Positions 1 to 7,434 of a stretch of 11,600 bases of DNA are shown here, one piece after another. How positions within the stretch are numbered: the stretch's first letter is position 1; each line of letters begins with the position of its first letter. The stretch is taken from contig JAICSD010000097.1 of NCBI GenBank assembly GCA_025937075.1, forward strand, positions 1 to 11,600. The letters are read 5' to 3'. The DNA comes from Vicinamibacteria bacterium (lineage in GTDB: Bacteria; Acidobacteriota; Vicinamibacteria; Vicinamibacterales; 2-12-FULL-66-21). Both the position numbers and the translations under genes were made by a program. The notes beneath the pieces are model-generated. The model searched no databases and was not told the origin of the DNA. It worked only from the letters and a program-made list of their open reading frames with translations.

Positions 1-303
1 CTCGCCGGCACCGATCCGAGCGTGACCCGCGCGGAGCGGCTCGACGCGAAATTCGAAGGCGTCGCCTTCGGCATCCTGGCCGGCGTCCCGGATGCCGATG
101 GCGCACCCGTCGATTCGCCGGACGGCGTTCGATTGGGAAGCGCCGCCATACTCTCCATGAACCCGAACGGGTCCTCCTCGTCCGGCACGCTGTACGTGCA
201 CGGGCGCGAGCGAACGCAGTACGCCGTGCGCGTGCTCGGCGCGACCGGCCGCGTGCGCGTCCTGAAGTTCGTGGAAACGTCGCGGCGGTGGGTGGAGCAG
301 TGA
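1..303 (+). CDS. GspH/FimT-like pseudopilin, C-terminal part (5' end outside window)
   Basis: The reading frame is open from base 1 to a TGA at 301-303 and gives about 100 residues, so the start lies upstream. The visible part has a Gly/Ser-rich turn (NPNGSSSSGTLYV), then a strand ending in ATGRVRV and a short C-terminal tail. This resembles the end of GspH/FimT-type minor pseudopilins, where a 'G-x-SGT-hydrophobic' turn is followed by a 'TGRVRV' strand. Such proteins sit at the tip of type II secretion pseudopili or type IV pili. The diagnostic N-terminal prepilin cleavage site and hydrophobic helix are outside the window, so the family call rests on the C-terminal pattern only. The stop overlaps the next start (TGATG), which suggests co-translation with the PilZ gene. 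A GTG at 22 could be read as a start but would leave no signal or membrane segment. Confidence 0.55.
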   Translation, partial: LAGTDPSVTRAERLDAKFEGVAFGILAGVPDADGAPVDSPDGVRLGSAAILSMNPNGSSSSGTLYVHGRERTQYAVRVLGATGRVRVLKFVETSRRWVEQ

Positions 304-722
304 TGGAACGCAGGAAGGAAAGCCGCGTGAACGGCGCGGCCGTCCGTCAGATCGCCGGGCGTATCCGTCCAGGGTACGCGGTGGTCGTGATCAACCTGAG
401 TCCATCGGGCGCGCTCGTCGAAGGGCCGCGCCCCCTGCCACCAGGCCGCCGCGTCGACGTGCACCTGGCGGAAGGCGACCTGCGCGTGCTGGTTCGCGCG
501 CAGGTCATTCGCTGCTCGGTTGCCACGCTCGATGCCGACTCGATCACCTATCGCGCCGGTCTGTCGTTCCACGAGCGGCTGGAGATCAGTGAACGCCAGA
601 CCCCCTGCGTGTATGCAGTGCCCGCCAAGGACCCGCCGCTCGTCCCAATGTCTGAGCAGTCGCTACCCGCATTTTTGAACCGCGAAGTGGAGCGCACGTC
701 GGAGCATGGAAAACGCCCATGA
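303..722 (+). CDS. PilZ domain protein, probable cyclic-di-GMP receptor
   Basis: A 139-residue protein. The N-terminus carries the two classical PilZ ligand motifs: RxxxR (R4-K-E-S-R8) and [D/N]xSxxG (N31-L-S-P-S-G36). A beta-rich stretch follows (LPPGRRVDVHL, LRVLVRAQVIRC) and ends with YRAGLSF near residue 95, the usual end of a PilZ barrel. The last 40 residues look disordered. With both motifs intact the protein can be expected to bind c-di-GMP; this is family knowledge, not shown here. The ATG at 303 is chosen over a GTG at 288 because it overlaps the upstream stop as TGATG, has GGTGGAG just upstream, and starts right at the conserved ERRKESR. Its position between a pseudopilin and a regulator suggests a role in pilus, motility or secretion control. 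The target is unknown. Confidence 0.85.
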   Translation: MERRKESRVNGAAVRQIAGRIRPGYAVVVINLSPSGALVEGPRPLPPGRRVDVHLAEGDLRVLVRAQVIRCSVATLDADSITYRAGLSFHERLEISERQTPCVYAVPAKDPPLVPMSEQSLPAFLNREVERTSEHGKRP

Positions 723-2158
723 ATTCATCGCCGGGGAGACTGGCACCACCTTTGTGTGCAGCGCGACGCGCAACCTGCATCGAAGGAGCGGCCTTGTCCT
801 GCGAACGAGAGGAACGAACGGCATCCGTGTCGCGCAAGGCAGACAGGCGCAAGGGCGTCGGTGCGCTGCTGGCCGAACTCGTTGCGGCATTGCCGATGGC
901 GCGGCAGCCGCGCTACGTCCGCGAGCGCTTCGAAGAGGCGCTGCGCGGGATGCTGAGGGCGCGCAGCCTGGAGCTGCGCGACGGCGTCGCAGCACCCAGG
1001 CCGGTCGACGAGGCCGTGTCGCTGCCGGTGAGGGTCGGCGTGCTCACGCTGGGCGCCATCGATGCGTCGTTCGAGGCGCCGCCCCAGTTCGACGAGTGGG
1101 AGCGGCAGCTCCTCGAATCGGCGCGACAGCTCGGAGCCCTGGTGCTCGTGATCGAGCGCGCGATTCGTGCCGGCTTGTTCGGGGGGCCGCGGCCGCGCAC
1201 GGACGGCGCCGCGCCGATCATCGGATCGAGCCCCTCGATGCGCGGCGTTCGCGATCGGATCGAGCGCGTCGCGGCAACCGACTTTGCCGTCCTCATCGAG
1301 GGCGAGTCGGGCAGCGGGAAGGAGCTGGTCGCGCATCAGATCCACGATGTGAGCCTCCGCCGGAGCGGGCCTTTCGTTGCCGTCAACTGTGCGGCGATCG
1401 TGGAAACGCTGCTCGAGGCGGAGCTGTTCGGGATCGAAGACCGTGTGGCGACGGGCGTCAAGGGACGACGGGGAAAATTCGAGCACGCGCACGAAGGCAC
1501 GCTGTTCCTCGACGAGGTCGCCGATCTCTCCCCCTCCGCGCAGGCCAAGCTGCTGCGCGTCATTCAGGAGATGTCCGTCGAGCGCGTCGGGAGCATCGGC
1601 GGAAAGTCGGTCGACGTGCGGATCATCGCGGCGACCAACCAGCGGCTCGCCGACCTCGTCGCGCGCGGAAAATTCAGGCTCGATTTGTTCTATCGCCTGC
1701 ACGGCGTCGAGATCGTCGTCCCGCCGCTGCGCGAACGTCCGCAGGACATCCTCGAGCTCGCTGAATACTTTCTCGAGCGTCATCGCCCGTACCGTCGGCT
1801 CCGTCTGTCGACGGCCGTCAGCGATGCGCTCGTCGCCTACCGCTGGCCGGGGAACGTTCGTGAGCTGCAGCGCGTGATCGAACGCGCGGTGGCGCTGGCC
1901 GAGTCGGAGGAGCTGCAGCTCGTCGATCTTCCGCCGCCGCTGTTGAACGGCTACGCGGAGAACTTGATCCCGTCACTGCGCCGGGCCGACACGATGCGGG
2001 CGTGGGGCAGCCGGTATGCGCGCCTCGTGCTGGAGCGCTGCGAAAACAACAAGCGGCGCGCCTGCCGTGAGCTGGGAATCTCTTACCACACGCTCCAGGG
2101 CTACCTCCGATATCGGCCCGAGGAGCCGCGGCGGAACGGCACCAGCCGCTGTCCATGA
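719..2158 (+). CDS. NtrC-type AAA+ transcriptional regulator (Fis-type HTH) with degenerate GAFTGA loop
   Basis: Up to 479 residues. Residues about 95-150 resemble the end of a GAF-like sensory domain; there is no receiver domain. The AAA+ domain (about 166-390) has Walker A GESGSGKE (195-202), Walker B TLFLDEV (261-267), sensor I RIIAATNQ (301-308), candidate arginine fingers R320 and R326, and WPGNVREL (376-383). A Fis-type helix-turn-helix lies at about 432-465. The loop that contacts sigma-54, normally GAFTGA, reads RVATGV (242-247), so sigma-54 activation is doubtful. The ATG at 719 overlaps the PilZ stop (ATGA), but the first 25 codons look poorly coding. A TTG at 794 has AAGGAG five bases upstream and may be the true start; a GTG at 827 is a third option. 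Context suggests regulation of pili or secretion; the input signal is unknown. Confidence 0.85.
   Translation: MNSSPGRLAPPLCAARRATCIEGAALSCEREERTASVSRKADRRKGVGALLAELVAALPMARQPRYVRERFEEALRGMLRARSLELRDGVAAPRPVDEAVSLPVRVGVLTLGAIDASFEAPPQFDEWERQLLESARQLGALVLVIERAIRAGLFGGPRPRTDGAAPIIGSSPSMRGVRDRIERVAATDFAVLIEGESGSGKELVAHQIHDVSLRRSGPFVAVNCAAIVETLLEAELFGIEDRVATGVKGRRGKFEHAHEGTLFLDEVADLSPSAQAKLLRVIQEMSVERVGSIGGKSVDVRIIAATNQRLADLVARGKFRLDLFYRLHGVEIVVPPLRERPQDILELAEYFLERHRPYRRLRLSTAVSDALVAYRWPGNVRELQRVIERAVALAESEELQLVDLPPPLLNGYAENLIPSLRRADTMRAWGSRYARLVLERCENNKRRACRELGISYHTLQGYLRYRPEEPRRNGTSRCP
783..788 (+). promoter_or_regulatory. Shine-Dalgarno candidate for an internal TTG start at 794
   Basis: AAGGAG lies five bases before an in-frame TTG at 794. 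It is a better ribosome binding site than the GGA-only sequence before the ATG at 719. If used, the regulator would have 454 residues and lose an N-terminal segment with atypical third-position base use. Confidence 0.4.
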
Positions 2159-2161
2159 CAT

Positions 2162-2183
2162 GCGCGTGGGACGCGCGTGGGAC
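2162..2183 (+). repeat. 11-bp direct tandem repeat upstream of gcvT
   Basis: GCGCGTGGGAC occurs twice back to back (2162-2172 and 2173-2183). It starts just after the regulator stop codon and ends seven bases before a TTGACC -35 candidate. The 11-bp period is close to one DNA helical turn, so both copies would face the same side of the helix, as in some activator or repressor sites. No regulator can be assigned, and chance in GC-rich DNA is possible. Confidence 0.4.
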
Positions 2184-2189
2184 TCATCC

Positions 2190-2219
2190 TTGACCCCCGC
2201 GCAATCCGCATAGTACCTT
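2190..2219 (+). promoter_or_regulatory. Candidate sigma-70-type promoter for the gcvT-gcvH-gcvP operon
   Basis: TTGACC (2190-2195) matches the -35 consensus at five of six positions. The -10 box is weaker: TAGTAC at 2211-2216 (15-base spacer) or TACCTT at 2214-2219 (18-base spacer). Transcription from here would give a leader of roughly 40-45 bases before the gcvT ATG. It sits in the only sizeable gap (108 bases) between the regulator and gcvT. A short hairpin (GCCTG-CCGA-CAGGC, 2233-2246) lies in the leader. No glycine riboswitch consensus was recognised. Confidence 0.4.
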
Positions 2220-2266
2220 TCCCTGGATACGCGCCTGCCGACAGGCTGGCCCTGCCGTCTCGGTCC

Positions 2267-3382
2267 ATGACACAGTCCGGGTCCGCCGCCCTCAAGAAAA
2301 CGCCGCTCAACGCTCGCCATCGCGCTGCCGGTGCCCGCATGGTCGACTTCGCCGGATGGGACATGCCCGTCGAATACTCCGGCATCGCCGACGAGCACGT
2401 GGCGGTGAGGACGCGCGCCGGTCTCTTCGATGTCAGCCACATGGGGGAGATCGAGATTGCGGGGACCGACGCGCTGGCGGCGGTTCAGCGGATGACGTCC
2501 AACGATGCGTCGCGCCTGGCGGTCGGTCAGGTGCAGTACGCGGCGCTGACGACACCGCAGGGCACATTCGTCGATGATGTGCTGACGTACAGGCTGGCGG
2601 AATCGCACTTCATGCTCGTGGTGAACGCGTCCAACATCATGAAGGACTTCCGCTGGATTACGGATCACGTGAAAGATGTCGGTGACGCGGTCGCGGTGAA
2701 CACCAGCTCTCGCTACGCGCTCCTGGCGCTCCAGGGACCAGCGGCGTTGCAGGTCCTTCAGCGGCTCACCGGCATCGATCTCGCGGGCATGAAGTACTAC
2801 TGGTTCGCGAACGGAGAGGTGGCCGCGGTGAAGGCGACGGTCTCGCGCACGGGCTACACCGGCGAAGATGGCTTCGAGGTGTTCGTCGCGCCCGGCGCCG
2901 CCGAGCGCGTGTGGGAGGCGATCCTCCAGGCCGGGCAGGACGCCGGCGTCGTTCCGGCAGGCCTGGGCGCGCGCGACACGCTGCGCCTCGAAGCCTCGAT
3001 GCGTCTCTACGGCAACGACATGGATGAGACGACGACGGTGCTCGAGGCGGATCTCGGCTGGATCGTCGGGTGGAAGAAGCCGGATTTCATCGGGGCCGAC
3101 GTCCTGCGCGATCAGAAAACGACGGGCGTCACGCGAAAGCTGGTTGGCTTTGAAATGATCGACCGCGCCATCGGCCGTCATGGGTACGATGTGTACGTCG
3201 ACGGGCGCAAGGCTGGCGTGGTCACCAGCGGCACGCAGACCCCGTTCCTGAAAAAGGCAATCGGGATGGCGTACGTGCCGGCGGATCGATCCGAACCGGG
3301 CACGCACGTCGAGATCGATGTGCGCGGCCGCCGGCTGAAGGCGGCGGTCGTCCCGATGCCGTTTTACAAACGTCCCAGATAG
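2267..3382 (+). CDS. gcvT: Aminomethyltransferase (glycine cleavage system T protein)
   Basis: 371 residues, close to the usual 360-375. The T protein takes the aminomethyl group from the lipoyl arm of the H protein, transfers the methylene to tetrahydrofolate and releases ammonia, in the cytoplasm. Visible family motifs in order: [10 protein letters not shown] (9-18), [13 protein letters not shown] (25-37), [10 protein letters not shown] (52-61), the QGTFVDD segment with the conserved acidic pair near residue 104, [11 protein letters not shown] (195-205), [18 protein letters not shown] (232-249) and the C-terminal TSGTQTP (320-326). The frame extends upstream to 2177, but the ATG at 2267 gives the right length and a normal N-terminus; no strong ribosome binding site precedes it. 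It is the first gene of a T-H-P operon, with gcvH 24 bases downstream. The product is unambiguous. Confidence 0.97.
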   Translation: MTQSGSAALKKTPLNARHRAAGARMVDFAGWDMPVEYSGIADEHVAVRTRAGLFDVSHMGEIEIAGTDALAAVQRMTSNDASRLAVGQVQYAALTTPQGTFVDDVLTYRLAESHFMLVVNASNIMKDFRWITDHVKDVGDAVAVNTSSRYALLALQGPAALQVLQRLTGIDLAGMKYYWFANGEVAAVKATVSRTGYTGEDGFEVFVAPGAAERVWEAILQAGQDAGVVPAGLGARDTLRLEASMRLYGNDMDETTTVLEADLGWIVGWKKPDFIGADVLRDQKTTGVTRKLVGFEMIDRAIGRHGYDVYVDGRKAGVVTSGTQTPFLKKAIGMAYVPADRSEPGTHVEIDVRGRRLKAAVVPMPFYKRPR

Positions 3383-3406
3383 CTGCGGCGAGGAGTGCGC
3401 CAGATC

Positions 3407-3778
3407 ATGTATCCGCCAGACCTCAAATACACCAAAGACCACGAGTGGATTCGGATCGGCGGCGCGACGGCGCGCGTCGGCATCACCGATTATGCGCAGA
3501 GGCAACTCGGGGACGTGGTCTATCTGGAACTGCCGGCAGTCGGTCGCACGCTGAAAAAGGGGGAGGTCTTCGGCACGATCGAGTCCGTCAAGGCCGTGTC
3601 GGAACTATACAGTCCGGTCGGCGGGGAAGTCACCGAAGTGAACTCCGCGCTCACGCAGAACCCCGAAACGGTCAACAAGGATCCGCACGGATCGTGGATG
3701 ATCGGCCTGAAGGTCAGCGATGCGGTGGAATCCCGGGACCTTCTGGACGCGTCGCAATATACGGACCTCACGAAGTAA
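3407..3778 (+). CDS. gcvH: Glycine cleavage system H protein (lipoyl carrier)
   Basis: 123 residues, typical for the family. The H protein carries the aminomethyl intermediate on a lipoyl-lysine between the P, T and L proteins. The lipoylation site is clear: K62 within [15 protein letters not shown] (57-70), followed by GGEVTEVN. The N-terminus YTKDHEW (8-14) and the C-terminal GSWMIGLKV (95-103) are also canonical. The ATG at 3407 is preferred: it begins the normal [14 protein letters not shown] and has AGGAG at 3391-3395 (11-base spacing). A GTG at 3395 would add four residues but falls inside that AGGAG. The stop overlaps the gcvP start as TAATG, so the two are probably translationally coupled. 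Lipoylation would need LipA/LipB or LplA encoded elsewhere. Confidence 0.97.
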   Translation: MYPPDLKYTKDHEWIRIGGATARVGITDYAQRQLGDVVYLELPAVGRTLKKGEVFGTIESVKAVSELYSPVGGEVTEVNSALTQNPETVNKDPHGSWMIGLKVSDAVESRDLLDASQYTDLTK

Positions 3779-6672
3779 TGGCAGACCCGACCCACGACAC
3801 CTTTGAATCACGTCACATTGGACCCGATGCCGCGGAGCGCGATGCGATGCTCCGGTCAATCGGCGTCGGCTCGCTCGATGAGCTGATCGATCAGACGATG
3901 CCCTCCGGCATCCGGCTCGGGCGAACGCTGCAGCTTCCGCCGGCGGACACGGAGGCCGCGTATCTGCGGCGCCTGCGCGGCATCGCGGGCCGCAACCGGC
4001 TGACGCGCACCCACATCGGGATGGGCTACTACGACTGCGTCACGCCCGCGGTGATTCTCCGCAACGTGCTCGAGAATCCAGGCTGGTACACGCCGTACAC
4101 GCCGTACCAGGCGGAGATTGCGCAAGGCCGGCTCGAGTCGCTGCTCAACTTCCAGACGATGACCCGCGATCTCACCGGCATGGAGATCGCGACGGCATCG
4201 CTGCTCGACGAGGGCACTGCGGCTGCCGAAGCGATGACGATGTTCCATCGCGTCAACGTGAAGCGCGCGCCGGCGGGGCAGGAGAGCGTGTTCCTCGTCT
4301 CCTCACGGACCTTCCCGCAGACGATCGACGTCCTGCGCGGGCGTGCGGAACCCTTGGGGATCCGCCTCGAGATCGGCGACCCGGAGTCGATGCGGATGGA
4401 GGGCGCCTTCGGACTGCTGCTCCAGTATCCAGACGACAACGGACAGGCGCGAGATCTTCGCCCCCTGATCGAGCGCGCGCATGCGTCGGGCCTTCTGGTC
4501 GCCGTGGCGACGGATCTCATGGCGCTCACGCTGCTGGTGCCGCCCGGGGAGATGGGCGCCGACGCGGTCGTCGGCAACTCGCAGCGCTTCGGCGTGCCGC
4601 TCGGATATGGCGGTCCGCATGCGGCGTTCTTCGCGACGCGCGACACGTTCGTACGCCAGGCGCCTGGGCGTATCATCGGCGTTTCCGTCGACGCACGCGG
4701 CGCCCGCGCGTATCGGATGGCGCTGCAGACGCGCGAACAGCACATCCGCCGGGAGAAGGCGACGTCGAACATCTGCACGGCGCAGGCGCTGCTGGCGAAC
4801 ATCGCGGCGATGTACGCGGTGTATCACGGTCCGAAAGGACTGCGTACGATCGGCGAGGGCATTCACAATCTCACCGGGGTGCTGGACATGGCGCTCGCCG
4901 CTCTCGGCTACCGCCAGGTGAACGACGCCTACTTCGACACGCTCAGGATCGAAGGCGCGAACACGCCCGCGGTGCGCGCAGCGGCTGAATCGGAGGGGCT
5001 CGACTTCCGCTACTTCCAGGACGGCGCGATCGGCATCTCGCTCGACGAGACGACGACGGTCGAGGACGTGAAGGACATCTTCCGTGTGTTCGCCGCGCCG
5101 CTTGGCAAATCGGCGGCGATGGTCGTCCGCGAGAACGCCCGATTCGTGATGCGCGCTCCGGGTTCCATCGTTCGCACGAGTCCGTACCTTACGCACCCGG
5201 TGTTCAACACCTATCATTCCGAGACCGAGATGATGCGGTACATCCGCGCTCTCGAGCGGAAGGACATCGGCCTCGATACATCGATGATCCCGCTCGGGTC
5301 GTGCACGATGAAGCTGAACGCGGCGGCAGAGATGCTGCCGATCACGTGGCCGGAATTCAGCCGCATGCATCCGTGTGCACCGCTCGATCACGCATCGGGG
5401 TATCTCGAGGTGTTTCGTGAGCTCGAGGCGGCACTCTGCGAGATCACGGGATTTTCGGCGGTCTCGCTGCAGCCCAATTCAGGCGCGCAGGGAGAGTTCG
5501 CCGGGTTGATGGCGATTCGCGCCTACCATCGCGATCGCGGTGATCTCCGCCGCGACATCGTCCTGATCCCCTCGTCGGCACACGGCACGAATCCGGCGAG
5601 CGCGACGATGGCAGGGCTGCGCGTCGTGGTGGTGGCCTGCGATGAGCACGGGTACATCGAGCTCGGTGATTTACGGACCAAGGCGCAGCAGCACCGCGCC
5701 ACGCTCGCCGCCCTGATGGTGACCTACCCGTCCACGTACGGCGTGTTCGAGGAGGATATCCGCGAGATCTGCGCGATCGTCCACGAGCACGGCGGGCAGG
5801 TGTACATGGATGGCGCCAACATGAACGCGCAGGTCGGCCTGACCAGCCCTGCGTCGATCGGCGCCGACGTGTGCCACCTCAATCTGCACAAGACCTTTGC
5901 GATCCCGCATGGCGGGGGCGGGCCCGGGATGGGACCGATCGCCGTCGCGGCGCACCTGGTGCCGTATCTGCCGCGCCATGCGATCGTGAAGACGGGAGGG
6001 GAGAAGGGCATTCCTGCCGTCGCATCCGCGCCGTGGGGGAGCGCGAGCATCCTGCTCATCTCGTACGGCTACATCCGGATGCTCGGGCACGCGGGCATGA
6101 CCGAATCGAGCCGCGTCGCGATTCTGAACGCGAACTACATCAAGGCGCGGCTGCAGGCGCACTACGACGTGCTGTACGCGAACCACAACGGGCGCGTCGC
6201 GCACGAGATGATTTTCGATCTGCGACCGTTCAAGCACGGCGGCGGTCCGTCGATCGACGAGCAGGACGTCGCGAAGCGGCTCATGGATTACGGTTTCCAT
6301 GCGCCCACCGTCTCGTTCCCGGTGGCGGGCACCATGATGATCGAGCCAACGGAGAGCGAGGCGAAGGCGGAGCTGGACAGGTTCTGCGAGGCGCTGATCG
6401 CGATTCGACGAGAGATTCAGGATGTCGTCGATGGCCGCGCCGATGCCAAGGACAACGTGCTGAAGAACGCACCGCATACCGCCGAAGCGGTGTCATCTGA
6501 CGACTGGACGCATCCGTACACGCGCGAGCAGGCCGCGTACCCGCTGCCGTTCGTGCGCGCACACAAGGTGTGGCCCGCCGTCGCACGGATCGACAATCCG
6601 TACGGCGATCGGAATCTGATGTGCGCGTGCCCGCCGATGGAGGAGTACATCGAGCAGGGAGCATCTGCATGA
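3778..6672 (+). CDS. gcvP: Glycine dehydrogenase (decarboxylating), single-chain P protein
   Basis: 964 residues, the length of fused P proteins (about 950-960 in Gram-negative bacteria) rather than the split GcvPA/GcvPB form. This PLP enzyme decarboxylates glycine and loads the remaining aminomethyl group on the H-protein lipoyl arm. The N-terminal half carries [15 protein letters not shown] and the THIGMGYYD / [15 protein letters not shown] block. The C-terminal half has [29 protein letters not shown] and the PLP site [16 protein letters not shown], with the Schiff-base lysine at K705 (E. coli K708). The frame runs back to 3445, but that part only shadows gcvH; the ATG at 3778, overlapping the gcvH stop, begins a normal N-terminus. 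No frameshift is seen. The gene ends two bases before a strong hairpin. Confidence 0.97.
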   Translation: MADPTHDTFESRHIGPDAAERDAMLRSIGVGSLDELIDQTMPSGIRLGRTLQLPPADTEAAYLRRLRGIAGRNRLTRTHIGMGYYDCVTPAVILRNVLENPGWYTPYTPYQAEIAQGRLESLLNFQTMTRDLTGMEIATASLLDEGTAAAEAMTMFHRVNVKRAPAGQESVFLVSSRTFPQTIDVLRGRAEPLGIRLEIGDPESMRMEGAFGLLLQYPDDNGQARDLRPLIERAHASGLLVAVATDLMALTLLVPPGEMGADAVVGNSQRFGVPLGYGGPHAAFFATRDTFVRQAPGRIIGVSVDARGARAYRMALQTREQHIRREKATSNICTAQALLANIAAMYAVYHGPKGLRTIGEGIHNLTGVLDMALAALGYRQVNDAYFDTLRIEGANTPAVRAAAESEGLDFRYFQDGAIGISLDETTTVEDVKDIFRVFAAPLGKSAAMVVRENARFVMRAPGSIVRTSPYLTHPVFNTYHSETEMMRYIRALERKDIGLDTSMIPLGSCTMKLNAAAEMLPITWPEFSRMHPCAPLDHASGYLEVFRELEAALCEITGFSAVSLQPNSGAQGEFAGLMAIRAYHRDRGDLRRDIVLIPSSAHGTNPASATMAGLRVVVVACDEHGYIELGDLRTKAQQHRATLAALMVTYPSTYGVFEEDIREICAIVHEHGGQVYMDGANMNAQVGLTSPASIGADVCHLNLHKTFAIPHGGGGPGMGPIAVAAHLVPYLPRHAIVKTGGEKGIPAVASAPWGSASILLISYGYIRMLGHAGMTESSRVAILNANYIKARLQAHYDVLYANHNGRVAHEMIFDLRPFKHGGGPSIDEQDVAKRLMDYGFHAPTVSFPVAGTMMIEPTESEAKAELDRFCEALIAIRREIQDVVDGRADAKDNVLKNAPHTAEAVSSDDWTHPYTREQAAYPLPFVRAHKVWPAVARIDNPYGDRNLMCACPPMEEYIEQGASA

Positions 6673-6674
6673 AT

Positions 6675-6695
6675 CGCGGCCCTGAAAGGGCCGCG
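6675..6695. terminator. GC-rich hairpin after gcvP (terminator and/or REP-like palindrome)
   Basis: A perfect 9-bp stem (CGCGGCCCT with AGGGCCGCG) closes a GAA loop two bases after the gcvP stop. It has no T-run, so it is not a textbook intrinsic terminator, though it could slow polymerase or protect the 3' end of the transcript. It is also the left half of a larger inverted repeat reaching 6731, so a dispersed-repeat origin is equally likely. Confidence 0.6.
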
Positions 6696-6731
6696 CCACG
6701 ATGGTCGTAGGGCGGCTCTTTCAGGGCCGCC
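6675..6731. repeat. REP/BIME-like pair of inverted palindromes between gcvP and the PEP-CTERM gene
   Basis: GCGGCCCTGAAAG (6676-6688) reappears as its exact reverse complement, CTTTCAGGGCCGC, at 6718-6730. Each half can also fold by itself: 6675-6695 as a 9-bp stem, and 6711-6731 as an 8-bp stem with one G-T pair and a TTTCA loop. Two palindromes in opposite orientation with a short linker is the layout of BIME-type elements. The right half lies over the stop codon and last three codons of the minus-strand PEP-CTERM gene. Confidence 0.65.
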
Positions 6732-7389
6732 TGAACCGACGACCCGCCGCGCCGAAGACGCAGGTGCCGAGCAGCAACAGCGTGGACGGCTCGGGCGTGG
6801 GTTGCGCGAAGTCGAACCGCACGCTATCCACCATCCAGCTAGGCGCAAACCCCGCCTGAGGAGGAAACGGGACGAGCCCCACCCTGGCCGTCCCGTTCCC
6901 GAACAACTGGTCGTTGTGCGCGATTGCGCCGAGAGGCGTCGCCGCGAGCGCCAGGCCGGTCAACGAAAATGGCGCCGACACCTTTGCCTGGTCCGCGCCC
7001 GTGTCGGGCGCGATGATGAATCCGTCGAAGAGCAGGAACGCGTCCGCCATCGCATTGGCGTTGGCGCTGATAACGTAACGATCGCCTTCGATCGTCATCT
7101 CGCCCGTGAAAAACCCCGACCCGCCCGATAACCCGAGATTGAAGTCGATGCGCGTGCCGGGCGTGCATTCAGGGACGAAACACTGGGCGAAGAGGCCCTG
7201 TGGGCCCGACGTGGCCCGCCCGGTCAGGCTGAAACCTCGTGTGCCGACGATGTTCACGTCCCCGAAGGTAGGTGCGGCCGGGATGAGCACTGACCCGCTG
7301 ACGATATTGATGGGATCGGCTCGCGCGGGAATAGCAGCCGCTGCCACGATGACGGTTGCCGCACAGGCAAGTTGAGCAAGTCGCGCCAT
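6721..7389 (-). CDS. PEP-CTERM sorting domain protein, secreted, function unknown
   Basis: 222 residues. A cleavable signal peptide is clear: MAR, a hydrophobic core AATVIVAAAAI and a likely cut after PARA (residue 24). The C-terminus is a classic PEP-CTERM tail: PEP at 199-201, hydrophobic helix about 203-216, then a basic end RRFRRP. Such tails are recognised by an exosortase (EpsH/XrtA family) and processed at the membrane, so the mature protein is probably exported or surface-associated; no exosortase is visible here. The middle (25-195) is Gly/Ala-rich and beta-like, with a Cys pair (C70, C75), and no known domain was recognised. The ATG at 7389 (minus) is chosen because GGGAGG lies seven bases upstream and it starts the signal peptide; an upstream start at 7419 would add ten odd residues. 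The stop codon falls within an inverted-repeat arm. Confidence 0.85.
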   Translation of the reverse strand: MARLAQLACAATVIVAAAAIPARADPINIVSGSVLIPAAPTFGDVNIVGTRGFSLTGRATSGPQGLFAQCFVPECTPGTRIDFNLGLSGGSGFFTGEMTIEGDRYVISANANAMADAFLLFDGFIIAPDTGADQAKVSAPFSLTGLALAATPLGAIAHNDQLFGNGTARVGLVPFPPQAGFAPSWMVDSVRFDFAQPTPEPSTLLLLGTCVFGAAGRRFRRP

Positions 7390-7396
7390 TGTTTCG

Positions 7397-7402
7397 CCTC
7401 CC
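7397..7402 (-). promoter_or_regulatory. Ribosome binding site deciding the PEP-CTERM gene start
   Basis: On the minus strand, GGGAGG lies seven bases before the ATG at 7389. This supports that start over the in-frame ATG at 7419. Confidence 0.6.
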
Positions 7403-7434
7403 GCGGGCGCGCCTCGCAATCAGGATGCCGGTAA

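Noticed and set aside
706..1783. Long frames overlapping the AAA+ regulator (plus 706-1764 and minus 725-1783).
   Set aside because: They are Arg/Ala-rich shadows of the GC-rich regulator gene, with no motif or ribosome binding site; the 719 frame has all AAA+ motifs.
2159..2266. Possible glycine riboswitch before gcvT.
   Set aside because: The gap is only 108 bases and I see none of the conserved glycine aptamer sequence blocks; only a 5-bp hairpin at 2233-2246.
1973..3505. A 510-codon open frame antisense to gcvT.
   Set aside because: His/Arg/Asp-rich composition is typical of a GC-rich antisense shadow, and gcvT on the other strand is certain.
3445..3777. Upstream extension of the gcvP frame giving a 1075-residue product.
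   Set aside because: It overlaps gcvH in another frame and has no homology-like features; the ATG at 3778 gives the standard GcvP N-terminus and length.
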